The notes: generated by a model not told the origin, from the sequence alone. A DNA stretch of 64,000 nucleotides from Modestobacter sp. VKM Ac-2977 (GCF_026968045.1 NZ_JAPVBQ010000002.1:980933-1044932); one strand, 5' to 3'; positions 7,653 to 16,596 are shown, numbered from the stretch's first letter. Translations and numbers: made by a program.

Positions 7653-7784
7653 GCTGATCCGCGGGCGCTGTCACGCAGCCCCGCCGTCCGCCGGTCCAGC
7701 GACCGGCTGCGACCGCTCCTCCCCCGTTCCCGGCGAGCCCGCGCCGATGTCGCGGGCTGCCCGCTGCCCTCCCGGAGGTCCTCC

Positions 7785-8165
7785 GTGTCACGACCCACCC
7801 CTGCCCTCGACGGCCCGGCCGGCGCGGCCCGCGGCCGGCTCACCGACGACGCCCACGACGGCTTCGACCGGCTGACGCACGCGGTGCTCGCCGCACCCGG
7901 CGCCGGCCGGCAGCCCGCGCTCGGCGCGGTGCTGCGCGGCCTGCTGCCCGGCACCGCCGGGGTCCGCTGGCTGCACGCCGAGGGCCTGTCGCCGACCTCG
8001 CGAGCCGCGGACCTCACGGCCGCGCAGTGGCTCTCCCTGCACGAGGCGTGGCTGGCCCACCAGCGGGCACCGCGCGCCGGGGGCCGGGCGACCGGGCACG
8101 GCCCGCGCCCGGACAGCCGGCACGGCCACGCCCCCGGCGCCCAGGCCATCCCGCGCTACTACTGA
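7785..8165 (+). CDS. Hypothetical 126-residue protein
   Basis: 126-residue soluble protein. GTG at 7785 has GGAGG eight bases upstream. The first 90 residues look folded (GFDRLTHAVLAAPG, LGAVLRGLLPGTAGVRWLHAEGL, LTAAQWLSLHEAWLAHQ); the last 35 are Gly/His/Arg-rich and probably disordered, ending in PRYY. I do not recognise the family. It follows a candidate leader ORF and ends at a strong bidirectional terminator (8171-8213), so it is probably a single-gene unit. Confidence 0.6.
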   Translation: MSRPTPALDGPAGAARGRLTDDAHDGFDRLTHAVLAAPGAGRQPALGAVLRGLLPGTAGVRWLHAEGLSPTSRAADLTAAQWLSLHEAWLAHQRAPRAGGRATGHGPRPDSRHGHAPGAQAIPRYY

Positions 8166-8170
8166 GAGAG

Positions 8171-8213
8171 GACCCTCCTGCCGCACGCTCGCGACGGTTC
8201 CTGCAGGAGGGTC
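8171..8213. terminator. Bidirectional terminator
   Basis: Perfect 11-bp stem (8171-8181 with 8203-8213) with a 21-base loop, between convergent genes ending at 8165 and 8216. Confidence 0.7.
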
Positions 8214-8215
8214 GC

Positions 8216-11179
8216 TCAACCAGCGGGTGAGGGTGCGACGGCGTCCTCGGCGGCGAGCTCGGTCGCGCGGTGCGGCTGGGCGAACGCCTCGGCCAGCGCC
8301 TGCCGCAGCGGCCAGGCACCGGCCCGCCAGGCCAGCGCCCGGCCGAGGGCGGCCGGGGTCCCGTCCACCGCGTCGACGTCGGCACCGGGCCACCAGGCCA
8401 CCTCGACCCCACCGGTCACGGTCAGGGTCGGGTGGACGGCGACCGACCCCGTGAGCGCCGTCAGCCCCAGCCGGGCGGCGGCCAGCCCGGCACCGGGCAC
8501 CTCCGCCCAGCCGACGGTCCGGGCCGGGCGGCTGGTCACCCGGGCGGCGACCTGCTCGCTGGCCAGCGGCACGTCCAGGAGGTCGGCGACTGCGACGGGG
8601 CGGCCACCGGCGGGCACCACGGCCGGTGAGACCAGTGGCTGTAACCACGGTGCGTCCAGCACGACCGCCGCGGCGCTGACCTGGTCCGGAGCGATCCGCA
8701 CCCGCGCCGGCGGGTCGACGTCCACGCCGTCCAGCGCCTCGGCGAGCTGGGCGTACACGGTGCGCAGCACCGCCGGGGAGACCGTGCGCGCCGGGTCCTC
8801 GAGCCGGTCGAGGAGGTCGATCGCGTCGTCGACGTCGGCCAGCACGTCGGCCACCGTGGCCGGGGCGCCGAGCAGGTCGAGCACGGCGCCGGGGAGGTCG
8901 CCGATCGGTTCGTACAGTCCCTGTAACTCGGCGGCGTCCGCGGCGCGGAGCCGGGCCGGCCGCGCCCCGCCGAGGACCGGCGACGTACGCAGCCACCAGC
9001 GCAGGTAGCCGGGGACGACGGTGCCGCCGAGGTCGAGGTCGGCCCGGGCGGCCGGCGGCAGGGCCGCCAGGAGCGGCAGCGCGGCGTCCCAGTCGCGCAC
9101 CAGCTCCAGGTCCCGCACCGCGGTGAGCACCGGCCACTCCGGCGGCGGCGCGTCGGCCGGCAGGCGGTCGAGCACGGCGTCCACCCACTCCTCGACCCGG
9201 TCGACGTCCAGGTCGCCGGGGTCCTCGGCGATCAGCAGCGCGAAGGTGTCCAGCACGCCGACCGCGCGCAGCGCGTCGACGTCCTGACCGCGGGCGAACT
9301 CCGGGTCGAGCGTGCCGAGCGCCCCGGGCGCGAGCACGTCGGCCAGCGGCGACCCCGGGAGCACCAGCTCCCCGGCGGGCGCCCAGCCGCCGGCGTCGTC
9401 GGGCAGCGCGAGTTCCGCCAGCCACGACAGCTCCCCGGGGGCGGGTGCGGCCGCGGCGACGAGGGTGAGGACGGCGACGGCCAACGGCTCGACGTCCTCC
9501 TCGTCGTCGACCCGGTCCAGCGAGCTCTGCACCGCCGCGCGCACGTCCGGGTCGGCGAGCACGGCGGCCGCGGTCGCCGGCCGCGCACCCAGTCGCTCCA
9601 GCACCCGCCGGGCCGGACCGGCCGCCACGGCGGGGTCGGCGATCCGCAGTCCGAGCGGAGCGAGCCGCGCGGCGGGCAACGACTCGTCGGCGAGCAGCAC
9701 GGCGGCCGGGGTCTGCGCCGTCCGCCCGTCGGCCAGCGGCACCGGCAGGGCGGCCAGCTCGTCCCGATCGGCGCCGTCCAGTGCGCCGTAGAGCCGGGCC
9801 CACCACTCCCCTGGCCGCCGCACCCCGCGCACCGCCTCGACCACGTCGGCCCACCCGGCGCGCCGCACGCCGAGGGCGGCCAGCACCCGGGCGTCGGCGC
9901 GCCGGGACCAGCCGGCGGGCAGCAGGCCGGGGAGCACGCCGACCAGGGCGGCGACCCGGTCGTCGGTCGGGTCGTCCAGCGCCACGGCCCGGTCCGGGCG
10001 CAGCGGCGGCTCCTCCGGGTCGGCGGCCGGCAGCCACGAGGTCGCGGTGACCCGGTCGAGCACCGCCCGGCACACCGCGGCGTCCAGGTCGGCTGCCGCG
10101 AGCCCGACGGCCGGCACCAGCTGCAGCAGCACCGGGTCGGCGGGCAGCGTGGCGAGCAGGTCGGCGTAGCCGTCGGCCGCCACCTCGACGAGCGCGTCGG
10201 TGACCGGACCGGGGGCCACGTGCCGCCGGTCCGGACCCAGGGGGAAGGGGGCGATCAGCCGGGCCGGCAGCGACAGAGGCTCGTCGCTGGGGGTCGGCGC
10301 GTGCAGCACCTGCCGGCCGGCCATCGGGACCGGCACCCCGTCGTCGTCGACCGGGACGGCCCAGGTGACGGCGTACCGGCGGCGCTCACGCTCCTCGACG
10401 GGCCGGTCGGCGAACAGCGCCGCCGGCAGGTCACCGGTGCGCCGCAGCAACTGCCAGGTCGTCGCTGTGTCGCCGTCGGCCAGCCGGACCTGCGGGCCGT
10501 CGTCCTCGCGGCTGAGTTTGCGGACCCGGCCGTCGAGCACCACGTCGACCCGGCTCAGCGCGGGCAGCGCCAGCAGCAGCTCTGGCTCCAGTGACTGCAA
10601 CGACGCCCGCAGCGCCGCGACGGCGTCCGGCCGCAGCGGCAGCACGACCTCGGTGGCGAACCCGGCCGCGGGCCGGCCGTCGACCTCGAACGGCAACCGC
10701 AGCACCGGGACGGCACCGCCCCGGCGGGCCAGCTCGGGCCCGAGCGAGGGGACGGCAGCGACCGCCGCGCGCGTGCCGGCAGCGCTGAACCGGACGGACC
10801 GGTCGGTGGAGAGGACGGCCGGCTCGTCGGTCACCGCGAGCACGGCCGCGAAGCCGACGCCGAAGCGGCCGACGGTGTCGCCGGCGTCCCGCTTGGCCGA
10901 CGCCCGCAGGGTCGCCAGCGCCTGGACGCCGTCGTCGTCCAGCGGTGCGCCGGTGTTGGCGGCGCGGAGGACGCCGCCGGTCAGGTCGAGGCGGAGGTGG
11001 CCCGGCACACCGGCCCGACTCGCCGCGTCGGCGGCGTTCTGGGCGAGCTCGACCAGGACCCGGTCGCGGTACCCGCCGCGGACCAGGTCCTCCTCGGCGT
11101 TGGCGTCCTCCCGGAACCGGGCCGGGGAGCCGGTCCAGGCAGCCAGCACCAGGCGGCGGATTCCGGCGAGGGTGGACAC
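8216..11179 (-). CDS. Large sacsin/Hsp90-type ATPase-domain protein
   Basis: 987-residue protein with an N-terminal GHKL (Hsp90/sacsin-like) ATP-binding domain. The N-box ELAQNAADAA near residues 43-52, the NTGAPLDDDGVQAL strand-loop and the GRFGVGF glycine motif (near residues 104-110) cover all three parts of the Bergerat fold. The remaining roughly 700 residues are Ala/Leu/Asp-rich, without transmembrane segments or recognised motifs. Similar actinobacterial proteins are usually labelled 'molecular chaperone Hsp90' or 'sacsin N-terminal ATPase-like'; they lack the Hsp90 middle and C-terminal domains. The start is GTG at 11179. No partner gene lies beside it: glsB upstream is separately transcribed, and the hypothetical gene downstream is convergent. 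A chaperone role is inferred from the ATPase fold only. Confidence 0.75.
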   Translation of the reverse strand: MSTLAGIRRLVLAAWTGSPARFREDANAEEDLVRGGYRDRVLVELAQNAADAASRAGVPGHLRLDLTGGVLRAANTGAPLDDDGVQALATLRASAKRDAGDTVGRFGVGFAAVLAVTDEPAVLSTDRSVRFSAAGTRAAVAAVPSLGPELARRGGAVPVLRLPFEVDGRPAAGFATEVVLPLRPDAVAALRASLQSLEPELLLALPALSRVDVVLDGRVRKLSREDDGPQVRLADGDTATTWQLLRRTGDLPAALFADRPVEERERRRYAVTWAVPVDDDGVPVPMAGRQVLHAPTPSDEPLSLPARLIAPFPLGPDRRHVAPGPVTDALVEVAADGYADLLATLPADPVLLQLVPAVGLAAADLDAAVCRAVLDRVTATSWLPAADPEEPPLRPDRAVALDDPTDDRVAALVGVLPGLLPAGWSRRADARVLAALGVRRAGWADVVEAVRGVRRPGEWWARLYGALDGADRDELAALPVPLADGRTAQTPAAVLLADESLPAARLAPLGLRIADPAVAAGPARRVLERLGARPATAAAVLADPDVRAAVQSSLDRVDDEEDVEPLAVAVLTLVAAAAPAPGELSWLAELALPDDAGGWAPAGELVLPGSPLADVLAPGALGTLDPEFARGQDVDALRAVGVLDTFALLIAEDPGDLDVDRVEEWVDAVLDRLPADAPPPEWPVLTAVRDLELVRDWDAALPLLAALPPAARADLDLGGTVVPGYLRWWLRTSPVLGGARPARLRAADAAELQGLYEPIGDLPGAVLDLLGAPATVADVLADVDDAIDLLDRLEDPARTVSPAVLRTVYAQLAEALDGVDVDPPARVRIAPDQVSAAAVVLDAPWLQPLVSPAVVPAGGRPVAVADLLDVPLASEQVAARVTSRPARTVGWAEVPGAGLAAARLGLTALTGSVAVHPTLTVTGGVEVAWWPGADVDAVDGTPAALGRALAWRAGAWPLRQALAEAFAQPHRATELAAEDAVAPSPAG

Positions 11180-11275
11180 CCGGGCAGCATGCCGGAGGAG
11201 TGGGTCCGGACAGCCGTCGAGGGCCCGGCCGGTGCGGCCGAGCCCTCGACGTGCGTCAGGGAGTGCAGACCCCCG

Positions 11276-11551
11276 TCAGCGGGAGATGTGCTTGCGCCCC
11301 GTGGCCATGACGTAGATCCCGAGCACGATGATCGCACCGATGATCGAGCCGATGATGCCGGCGGTGCCCAGCTCGAAGCCGTCGCCGGTGAAGAGACCAC
11401 CGAGGAAGTTGCCGACCAGCGAGCCGATGATCCCCAGCACGATCGTGAGCCCGATGCCGATGTCCTGCTTGCCGGGGATGACGGCGCGGGCGATGAGCCC
11501 GGCGATCAGACCGACCACGATCAGGACGATGATGTTCCAGATGATGTCCAT
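11276..11551 (-). CDS. GlsB/YeaQ/YmgE family stress membrane protein
   Basis: 91-residue, glycine-rich membrane protein of the GlsB/YeaQ/YmgE (transglycosylase-associated) family. Three helices are visible (IIWNIIVLIVVGLIAGLIARAVI; LTIVLGIIGSLVGNFLGGLF; GTAGIIGSIIGAIIVLGIYV). The conserved PGKQDIGIGLTIVLGIIGSL loop identifies the family. ATG at 11551 has AGGAGG ten bases upstream. These proteins are induced by general or envelope stress in many bacteria. A sigma-B-like promoter (GTTT, 16 bases, GGGGAC) can be drawn at 11619-11644, which would fit such control. Confidence 0.9.
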   Translation of the reverse strand: MDIIWNIIVLIVVGLIAGLIARAVIPGKQDIGIGLTIVLGIIGSLVGNFLGGLFTGDGFELGTAGIIGSIIGAIIVLGIYVMATGRKHISR

Positions 11552-12027
11552 GGATGTGCCTCCTCGTGTCGACGGCGGACCGTCGTGCGTCCTGGCGTCT
11601 CCAGAAGCAGATGATCTTGTCCCCCGCGCCGGGGGCACCCAAACGCCGAGTTGATCAACGTTCATCACATCGGGTGACCGAACGCCGGACCAGCCGCGCC
11701 ACATCGGCCTGAGCCGACCGTCTCCTCACGCTCAGTGACGGGAACACGGACGCCCACGCGACGCCGATCACCCGGCAGAGCCGCCACCCCGATGTGACCA
11801 GTCCCTCCCCCGCCTGCGCCCGGTGACCGACCAGGTCTGGCAGAGTGAGGGGCACCGGCGCCGCCCCCCGCTCATCCGAGAGCAGGTGGACTCGACGTCG
11901 GCGCGAGGCTGCGCCACCGAGGCGCGCCGGCGACCCGACGTCCGACCCGGACCAGCGATGCGGCCCCCTGCGGTGGCCCCGCCCCCGGTGGACGAACGGT
12001 GGCCACCGGAGTGTTGAGGAACCCCAG
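11552..12027. other. 476-base gap between glsB and the helicase gene
   Basis: No convincing coding gene in the gap. On the minus strand it holds the glsB ribosome binding site and a candidate sigma-B-like promoter. On the plus strand it is the upstream region of the DEAD-box gene, with GAGGAA before its ATG at 12028 but no clear -35/-10 pair, so a long helicase leader is possible. Small open frames here have no ribosome binding site. Confidence 0.5.
11619..11644 (-). promoter_or_regulatory. Candidate sigma-B/sigma-F type promoter for glsB
   Basis: On the minus strand GTTT (11644-11641) is followed after 16 bases by GGGGAC (11624-11619). This matches the actinobacterial general-stress sigma pattern GTTT-N14-16-GGGTAC with one mismatch. 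The spacer contains a CCCCCG/CGGGGG inverted repeat. Confidence 0.35.
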
Positions 12028-13704
12028 ATGACCAACTCGTCCCCCCCTGCCCAGAACGACAGCGCTGACCGCCCGCGCCGTCGCGCCACCCGTCCGTCCG
12101 CCGCCCCCACGGCGAGCAGCAGCTCCCCCGCCTCCCGCACCCCCGCCGGCCCGCCGGCCGAGGGCAGCGGTCGCCGTCGTGGCGGCCGTGGCCGTGGCGC
12201 CGGTCCCCGCCCGGAGGGCCAGCCGACCGCCCCCCACGCCGACGAGCGCGTGCCGGCCGCCCCGGTCGTGCCGACCGGCGACGTCCCCACCGTGCTGCCC
12301 ACCGACACCACCTTCGCCGAGCTCGGCGTGCCCGCTCCCCTCGTCGAGGTGCTCACCGCCAGCGGCATCACCGCGCCGTTCCCGATCCAGGTCGCCACGC
12401 TGCCGGACACCCTGGCCGGCCGGGACGTGCTCGGCCGCGGTCGCACCGGCTCGGGCAAGACGCTGGCCTTCAGCATCCCGCTGGTCGCCCGACTGGCCGG
12501 CTCCACCACCAAGCGCCAGCCCAAGCGGCCCCGCGCGCTGATCCTGGTGCCGACCCGCGAGCTGGCCAACCAGGTCGCCGCCGTCGTCGACCCGCTGGCC
12601 CGCGCGCTGGGCATGCGGTCGACCGTCGTCTTCGGTGGCGTCGGGCAGAACCCGCAGGTGCAGGCGCTGGCCGGCGGGGTCGACGTGCTCATCGCCTGCC
12701 CCGGCCGGCTGGAGGACCTCATCGGCCAGGGTCACTGCGACCTCGGCGCCGTCGAGATCACCATCCTCGACGAGGCCGACCACATGGCCGACCTGGGCTT
12801 CCTCCCCGGCGTCAAGCGCCTGCTGGACCGCACCCCCAAGATCGGCCAGCGGCTGCTCTTCTCCGCCACCCTGGACAACGGCGTCGACGTCCTGGTCAAG
12901 CGCTACCTGGACCGGCCGACCACGCACTCGGTCGACCCGGCCGTGGCGCCGGTCTCGACGATGACCCACCACGTGTTCCGGGTCGACGCCGCCGACAAGG
13001 GCCAGATCGTCCAGGAGCTCGCCTCCGGGCTGGGCCGCAGCGTGCTGTTCACCCGCACCAAGCACCAGGCCAAGAAGCTTGCCAAGCAGCTGACCGCTGC
13101 CGGGGTCCCTGCCGTCGACCTGCACGGCAACCTCAGCCAGAACGCCCGCGAGCGCAACCTCGAGGCGTTCAGCAACGGCGACACCCGGGTGCTGTGCGCG
13201 ACGGACATCGCCGCCCGCGGCATCCACGTCGACGACGTCGCGCTGGTCGTGCACGTCGACCCGCCGTCGGAGCACAAGGCCTACCTGCACCGCTCGGGCC
13301 GCACCGCCCGGGCCGGCGCCGGCGGCATCGTGGTCACCATCGCCACGCCCGACCAGGCCGGCGAGGTCCGCACCCTGGCCCGGCAGGCCGGGATCACCCC
13401 CGACGTGTCGGCGATCAAGCCCGGCGCCCGGGAGATCACCGCGCTGACCGGCCCGGCCGCGCCGTACGTCGAGCCCGCCCCCGCACCGGCCCCGCAGCCG
13501 CAGGGCCCCGGTGGTGGCGGCAACGGCGGTCGCCGCCGCCGCTCCGGTGGCGGTGGCGGCGCGGCACCGGCGGCGTCGTCCGGCGGCGGCCGCGGCGGGC
13601 AGACCCGCTCGGCCGGCCCGGCGCGCACCCGCGCCGAGCTCGCCGCCCGGGCCGGTCAGGCCCCCAGCGGGGCCGGCCGCGGCCGAGGGCGCACCGGCCG
13701 TTGA
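12028..13704 (+). CDS. DEAD-box RNA helicase
   Basis: 558-residue ATP-dependent RNA helicase. Motifs in order: FAELGVPAPL and PFPIQ (Q motif), GRTGSGKT (Walker A), PTRELANQ (Ia), LDEADHM (DEAD, Walker B), SAT (III), the FTRTKHQAKKLAKQL segment, and HRSGRTARAG (VI). The N-terminal 90 residues and the C-terminal 80 are disordered, with Arg/Gly runs (RRRGGRGRGAG; RGRGRTGR) that bind RNA in cold-shock and ribosome-assembly helicases. The start is ATG at 12028 with GAGGAA upstream; the frame is open further 5' but that part is not helicase-like. It probably resolves rRNA or mRNA structure. A terminator follows at 13717-13749. Confidence 0.93.
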   Translation: MTNSSPPAQNDSADRPRRRATRPSAAPTASSSSPASRTPAGPPAEGSGRRRGGRGRGAGPRPEGQPTAPHADERVPAAPVVPTGDVPTVLPTDTTFAELGVPAPLVEVLTASGITAPFPIQVATLPDTLAGRDVLGRGRTGSGKTLAFSIPLVARLAGSTTKRQPKRPRALILVPTRELANQVAAVVDPLARALGMRSTVVFGGVGQNPQVQALAGGVDVLIACPGRLEDLIGQGHCDLGAVEITILDEADHMADLGFLPGVKRLLDRTPKIGQRLLFSATLDNGVDVLVKRYLDRPTTHSVDPAVAPVSTMTHHVFRVDAADKGQIVQELASGLGRSVLFTRTKHQAKKLAKQLTAAGVPAVDLHGNLSQNARERNLEAFSNGDTRVLCATDIAARGIHVDDVALVVHVDPPSEHKAYLHRSGRTARAGAGGIVVTIATPDQAGEVRTLARQAGITPDVSAIKPGAREITALTGPAAPYVEPAPAPAPQPQGPGGGGNGGRRRRSGGGGGAAPAASSGGGRGGQTRSAGPARTRAELAARAGQAPSGAGRGRGRTGR

Positions 13705-13716
13705 TCATCCCGGGTC

Positions 13717-13749
13717 GGGGGCGGTCTCAGCACTGCTGAGGCCGCCCCC
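13717..13749 (+). terminator. Terminator of the helicase gene
   Basis: 15-bp stem (13717-13731 with 13735-13749, one G-T pair) closed by a 3-base loop, 13 bases after the helicase stop. Confidence 0.75.
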
Positions 13750-13847
13750 GGCCCGTTCTGGTGGCCGACCCCGGGTCGCGCGACCGCCCGGCGACCGCGA
13801 CGATGATGTTGAGCACTTCAGCAACCCGTAGACGAGTAGAGGTCGCC

Positions 13848-14318
13848 ATGCGCCTGCCCATCACCCCCAGCGAGATCGCCCCGCGCATCGCCACCGGGGC
13901 GTTCATCCTCAACTCCGGCCTCGGCAAGCGCGCCGCCGACGAGGCCACCGCAACCGGGCTGCACGGCTTCGCCGCCGGCACCTACCCGGTGCTGAAGAAG
14001 GTCCCGGCGACCACCTTCGCCAAGGGGCTGTCGACCGCCGAGATCACCATCGGCGCGCTGCTGCTCACCCCGTTCGTGCCCACGGCGGTCGCCGGCGCCG
14101 CGCTCACCGGCTTCTCCGCCGGACTGCTGGGGCTCTACCTGCGCACCCCGGGGATGACCAAGCCCGGCGCGAGCGTGGCCCCCACCCAGGACGGGCTGCC
14201 GATCGCCAAGGACGTCTGGATGTTCGGCATCGGCATCGGTCTGCTCACCCAGGCCCTCACCGGCCGGGAGGCCCGGGTCGCCGCGCGGCGGAAGCCGTCC
14301 CGCTCCCGCCGCGGGTAG
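13848..14318 (+). CDS. DoxX-like membrane protein
   Basis: 156-residue membrane protein with about four helices (ATGAFILNSGLGKR; GLSTAEITIGALLLTPFVPTAVAGAAL; LTGFSAGLLGLYL; VWMFGIGIGLLTQAL). The layout resembles DoxX/DoxD-type four-helix proteins, often linked to thiosulfate or redox chemistry, but the assignment is by shape. ATG at 13848 has AGAGGT upstream. The basic tail (ARRKPSRSRRG) faces the cytoplasm. It stands alone between the helicase terminator and a convergent hydrolase gene. Confidence 0.65.
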   Translation: MRLPITPSEIAPRIATGAFILNSGLGKRAADEATATGLHGFAAGTYPVLKKVPATTFAKGLSTAEITIGALLLTPFVPTAVAGAALTGFSAGLLGLYLRTPGMTKPGASVAPTQDGLPIAKDVWMFGIGIGLLTQALTGREARVAARRKPSRSRRG

Positions 14319-14331
14319 TCGCCGACGGACG

Positions 14332-15012
14332 TCAGCCGGCCTGCTCCTCGTGCACCTCGGCGAGCAGGCCGGCCAGCAGGTCGGCGACCTGGTCCGGTCG
14401 GGTCTGCGGCGTCATGTGCGCCGCACCCGGCAGCTCGACGAACCGGCCGCGGGAGGCCGATCCGGCGAGGCGCACCGCCCAGTCCCGGGGGCAGAGCGCG
14501 TCGCGCTCCCCACGGACGACGACCACCGGCACGCCCACCCGGCGCAACCGCTCGTCGATGGGGTCCGGCGCGGTCCGCCGCCACAGCGCAGTCATGTCCC
14601 GGGGCCCGGTCCGCAGCCACTGCGCGACGATGAACGGCACCTGCCACCACTGCTCCCGCACCGCCGTGCGCACCCAGCGACCGGCCAGCACCGGCATCCG
14701 GCGCATCCGCGGGTCGGTGGTCGGGCCGAGCAGCAGCAGGCCGACCACCCGGGCGTCCCACGCGGCGGCAGCCGCCACGACCTGACAGCTCTGCGAGTGC
14801 GCGACCAGCACACAGCGGCCCGGTCCGAGCGCCGCCAGCAGCTGCTCGGTCAGCTCCGGCAGGGTGCCGACCGGCCCCCGGACACCCATGCCCGGCAGCC
14901 GCACCACGACCCCGCGGGTCCGCCGCAGCACCCGTGCCCAGGACCGTTCGTCCAGACCGAGACCTGGGACGCACACCGCGACGGGAACACCGTTCGCCTC
15001 CAGGCTGCTCAT
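14332..15012 (-). CDS. Alpha/beta hydrolase
   Basis: 226-residue alpha/beta hydrolase. Nucleophile elbow AHSQSC with Ser73; oxyanion segment VPGLGLDERSW near residues 15-25; acid residue in RGERDALCPRD; catalytic His in GAAHMTPQT. The small size and lack of signal peptide suggest a cytoplasmic esterase or lipase-like enzyme of unknown substrate. The start is ATG at 15012. It diverges from the NADH dehydrogenase gene with 87 bases between the two starts. Confidence 0.8.
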   Translation of the reverse strand: MSSLEANGVPVAVCVPGLGLDERSWARVLRRTRGVVVRLPGMGVRGPVGTLPELTEQLLAALGPGRCVLVAHSQSCQVVAAAAAWDARVVGLLLLGPTTDPRMRRMPVLAGRWVRTAVREQWWQVPFIVAQWLRTGPRDMTALWRRTAPDPIDERLRRVGVPVVVVRGERDALCPRDWAVRLAGSASRGRFVELPGAAHMTPQTRPDQVADLLAGLLAEVHEEQAG

Positions 15013-15099
15013 CTGGATGCCGACTGTGTCCGGGACGACGGCGCCCCGTAGCGGAGGGCGCCCGCACGTTCCAGAGCAGTAGTGGGAGGATCAGTCATC

Positions 15100-16524
15100 A
15101 TGACGACATCAGGAGCCAGTGTGACCACCGTGAGCCAGCCGACCGGACGTCGCCCCAGGGTCGTCATCGTCGGATCAGGTTTCGGCGGTCTCTTCGCCGC
15201 CAAGCAGCTGAAGAAGGCCCCGGTCGACATCACGCTCGTGGCCAAGACGAGCCACCACCTCTTCCAGCCGCTGCTCTACCAGGTGGCGACCGGCATCCTC
15301 TCCGAAGGAGAGATCGCGCCGGCCACCCGGGAGATCCTCCGGGACCAGGCCAACGCCCGCGTCGTGCTCGGTGAGGTCACCGACATCGACCTCGCCGCCC
15401 GCACCGTCACCTCCACCGTGCTCGGCCGCACCACGGTGCACGAGTACGACGAGCTGATCGTGGCCGCCGGCGCCGGGCAGTCCTACTTCGGCAACGACCA
15501 GTTCGCCGAGTTCGCCCCCGGCATGAAGAGCATCGACGACGCCCTGGAGCTCCGCGGCCGCATCTTCGGCGCCTTCGAGCTCGCCGAGCTGGCCACCGAC
15601 CCGGCCGAGATCGACCGGCTGCTGACCTTCGTCGTCGTCGGCGCCGGCCCGACCGGGGTGGAGATGGCCGGGCAGATCGCCGAGCTGGCCCGCCGCACGC
15701 TGCGCAAGGACTTCCGCCGGATCGACCCGACCAGCGCCCGGGTGATCCTGCTGGACGCGGCACCGAAGGTGCTGCCGCCGTTCGTCGACAAGCTCGGGCA
15801 GAAGGCGCACAAGCAGCTCAACGAGATCGGTGTCGAGGTCCAGCTGGGCGCGATGGTCACCGACGTCGACGCCGACGGCATCGTGGTCAAGGACGGCGAC
15901 GGCCACCAGCGCCGCATCCACGCCGCCACCAAGATCTGGGCCGCGGGCGTGCAGGCCAGCCCGCTGGGCAAGGTCCTCGGCGAGCAGTCCGGTGCCGCGG
16001 TCGACCGCGCCGGCCGGATCTCGGTGCAGGACGACCTCACCCTGCCGGGCCACCCCGAGGTGCACGTGGTCGGCGACATGATCTCGCTCAAGCGGCTCCC
16101 CGGCGTCGCCCAGGTCGCCATCCAGGGCGGCAAGTTCGCCGCGGACGCCGTCAAGGCCCGGCTCGCCGGCCGGCCCACCGCGCCGGAGTTCACGTACTTC
16201 GACAAGGGCAGCATGGCGACCATCTCGCGGTTCCACGCGGTGGCCGACACCTGGAAGTTCCAGTTCGGCGGCTTCCTCGCCTGGGTGCTGTGGCTCGCGG
16301 TGCACATCATGTACCAGGTGGGCTTCAAGAACCGGTTCACGACGGTGATCCACTGGGCGGTCAGCTTCCTGGGCCGCGGCCGCTCGCAGCGGACCGCCAC
16401 CCAGCAGCAGGTGTACGGCCGGCTGGCCCTGGAGGAGCTCGGCGCGGACTTCGAGGTCTCCAAGACCGGTGGTCGTCGGCACCTGGGCGAGCCGGTCGAC
16501 GTGACCGGGCGCGACTCCGCCTGA
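15100..16524 (+). CDS. ndh: Type II NADH dehydrogenase (NDH-2)
   Basis: 474-residue single-subunit, non-proton-pumping NADH:quinone oxidoreductase. The FAD-binding GSGFGG motif lies near residue 26, the NADH-binding VVGAGPTGVEMAG motif near residue 185 and the second FAD motif HVVGDM near residue 325. The C-terminal part (FGGFLAWVLWLAVHIMYQVG) is the amphipathic membrane-anchoring region typical of NDH-2. ATG at 15100 has GGGAGGA nine bases upstream. It feeds electrons from NADH to quinone at the inner face of the membrane. Other NAD(P)H oxidoreductases of this fold exist, but length and C-terminus fit NDH-2. Confidence 0.88.
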   Translation: MTTSGASVTTVSQPTGRRPRVVIVGSGFGGLFAAKQLKKAPVDITLVAKTSHHLFQPLLYQVATGILSEGEIAPATREILRDQANARVVLGEVTDIDLAARTVTSTVLGRTTVHEYDELIVAAGAGQSYFGNDQFAEFAPGMKSIDDALELRGRIFGAFELAELATDPAEIDRLLTFVVVGAGPTGVEMAGQIAELARRTLRKDFRRIDPTSARVILLDAAPKVLPPFVDKLGQKAHKQLNEIGVEVQLGAMVTDVDADGIVVKDGDGHQRRIHAATKIWAAGVQASPLGKVLGEQSGAAVDRAGRISVQDDLTLPGHPEVHVVGDMISLKRLPGVAQVAIQGGKFAADAVKARLAGRPTAPEFTYFDKGSMATISRFHAVADTWKFQFGGFLAWVLWLAVHIMYQVGFKNRFTTVIHWAVSFLGRGRSQRTATQQQVYGRLALEELGADFEVSKTGGRRHLGEPVDVTGRDSA

Positions 16525-16539
16525 CCTGCACCTCGCCTG

Positions 16540-16587
16540 ACGACGACGGCCCCGGTCCCGCTGCTGCGGGACCGGGGCCGTCGTCGT
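16540..16587. terminator. Bidirectional terminator, 21-bp perfect stem
   Basis: Arms 16540-16560 and 16567-16587 are perfectly complementary over 21 bases with a 6-base loop. The stem lies between the convergent ndh (stop 16524) and aldehyde dehydrogenase (stop 16597) genes. Confidence 0.85.
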
Positions 16588-16596
16588 GCAGGACGG

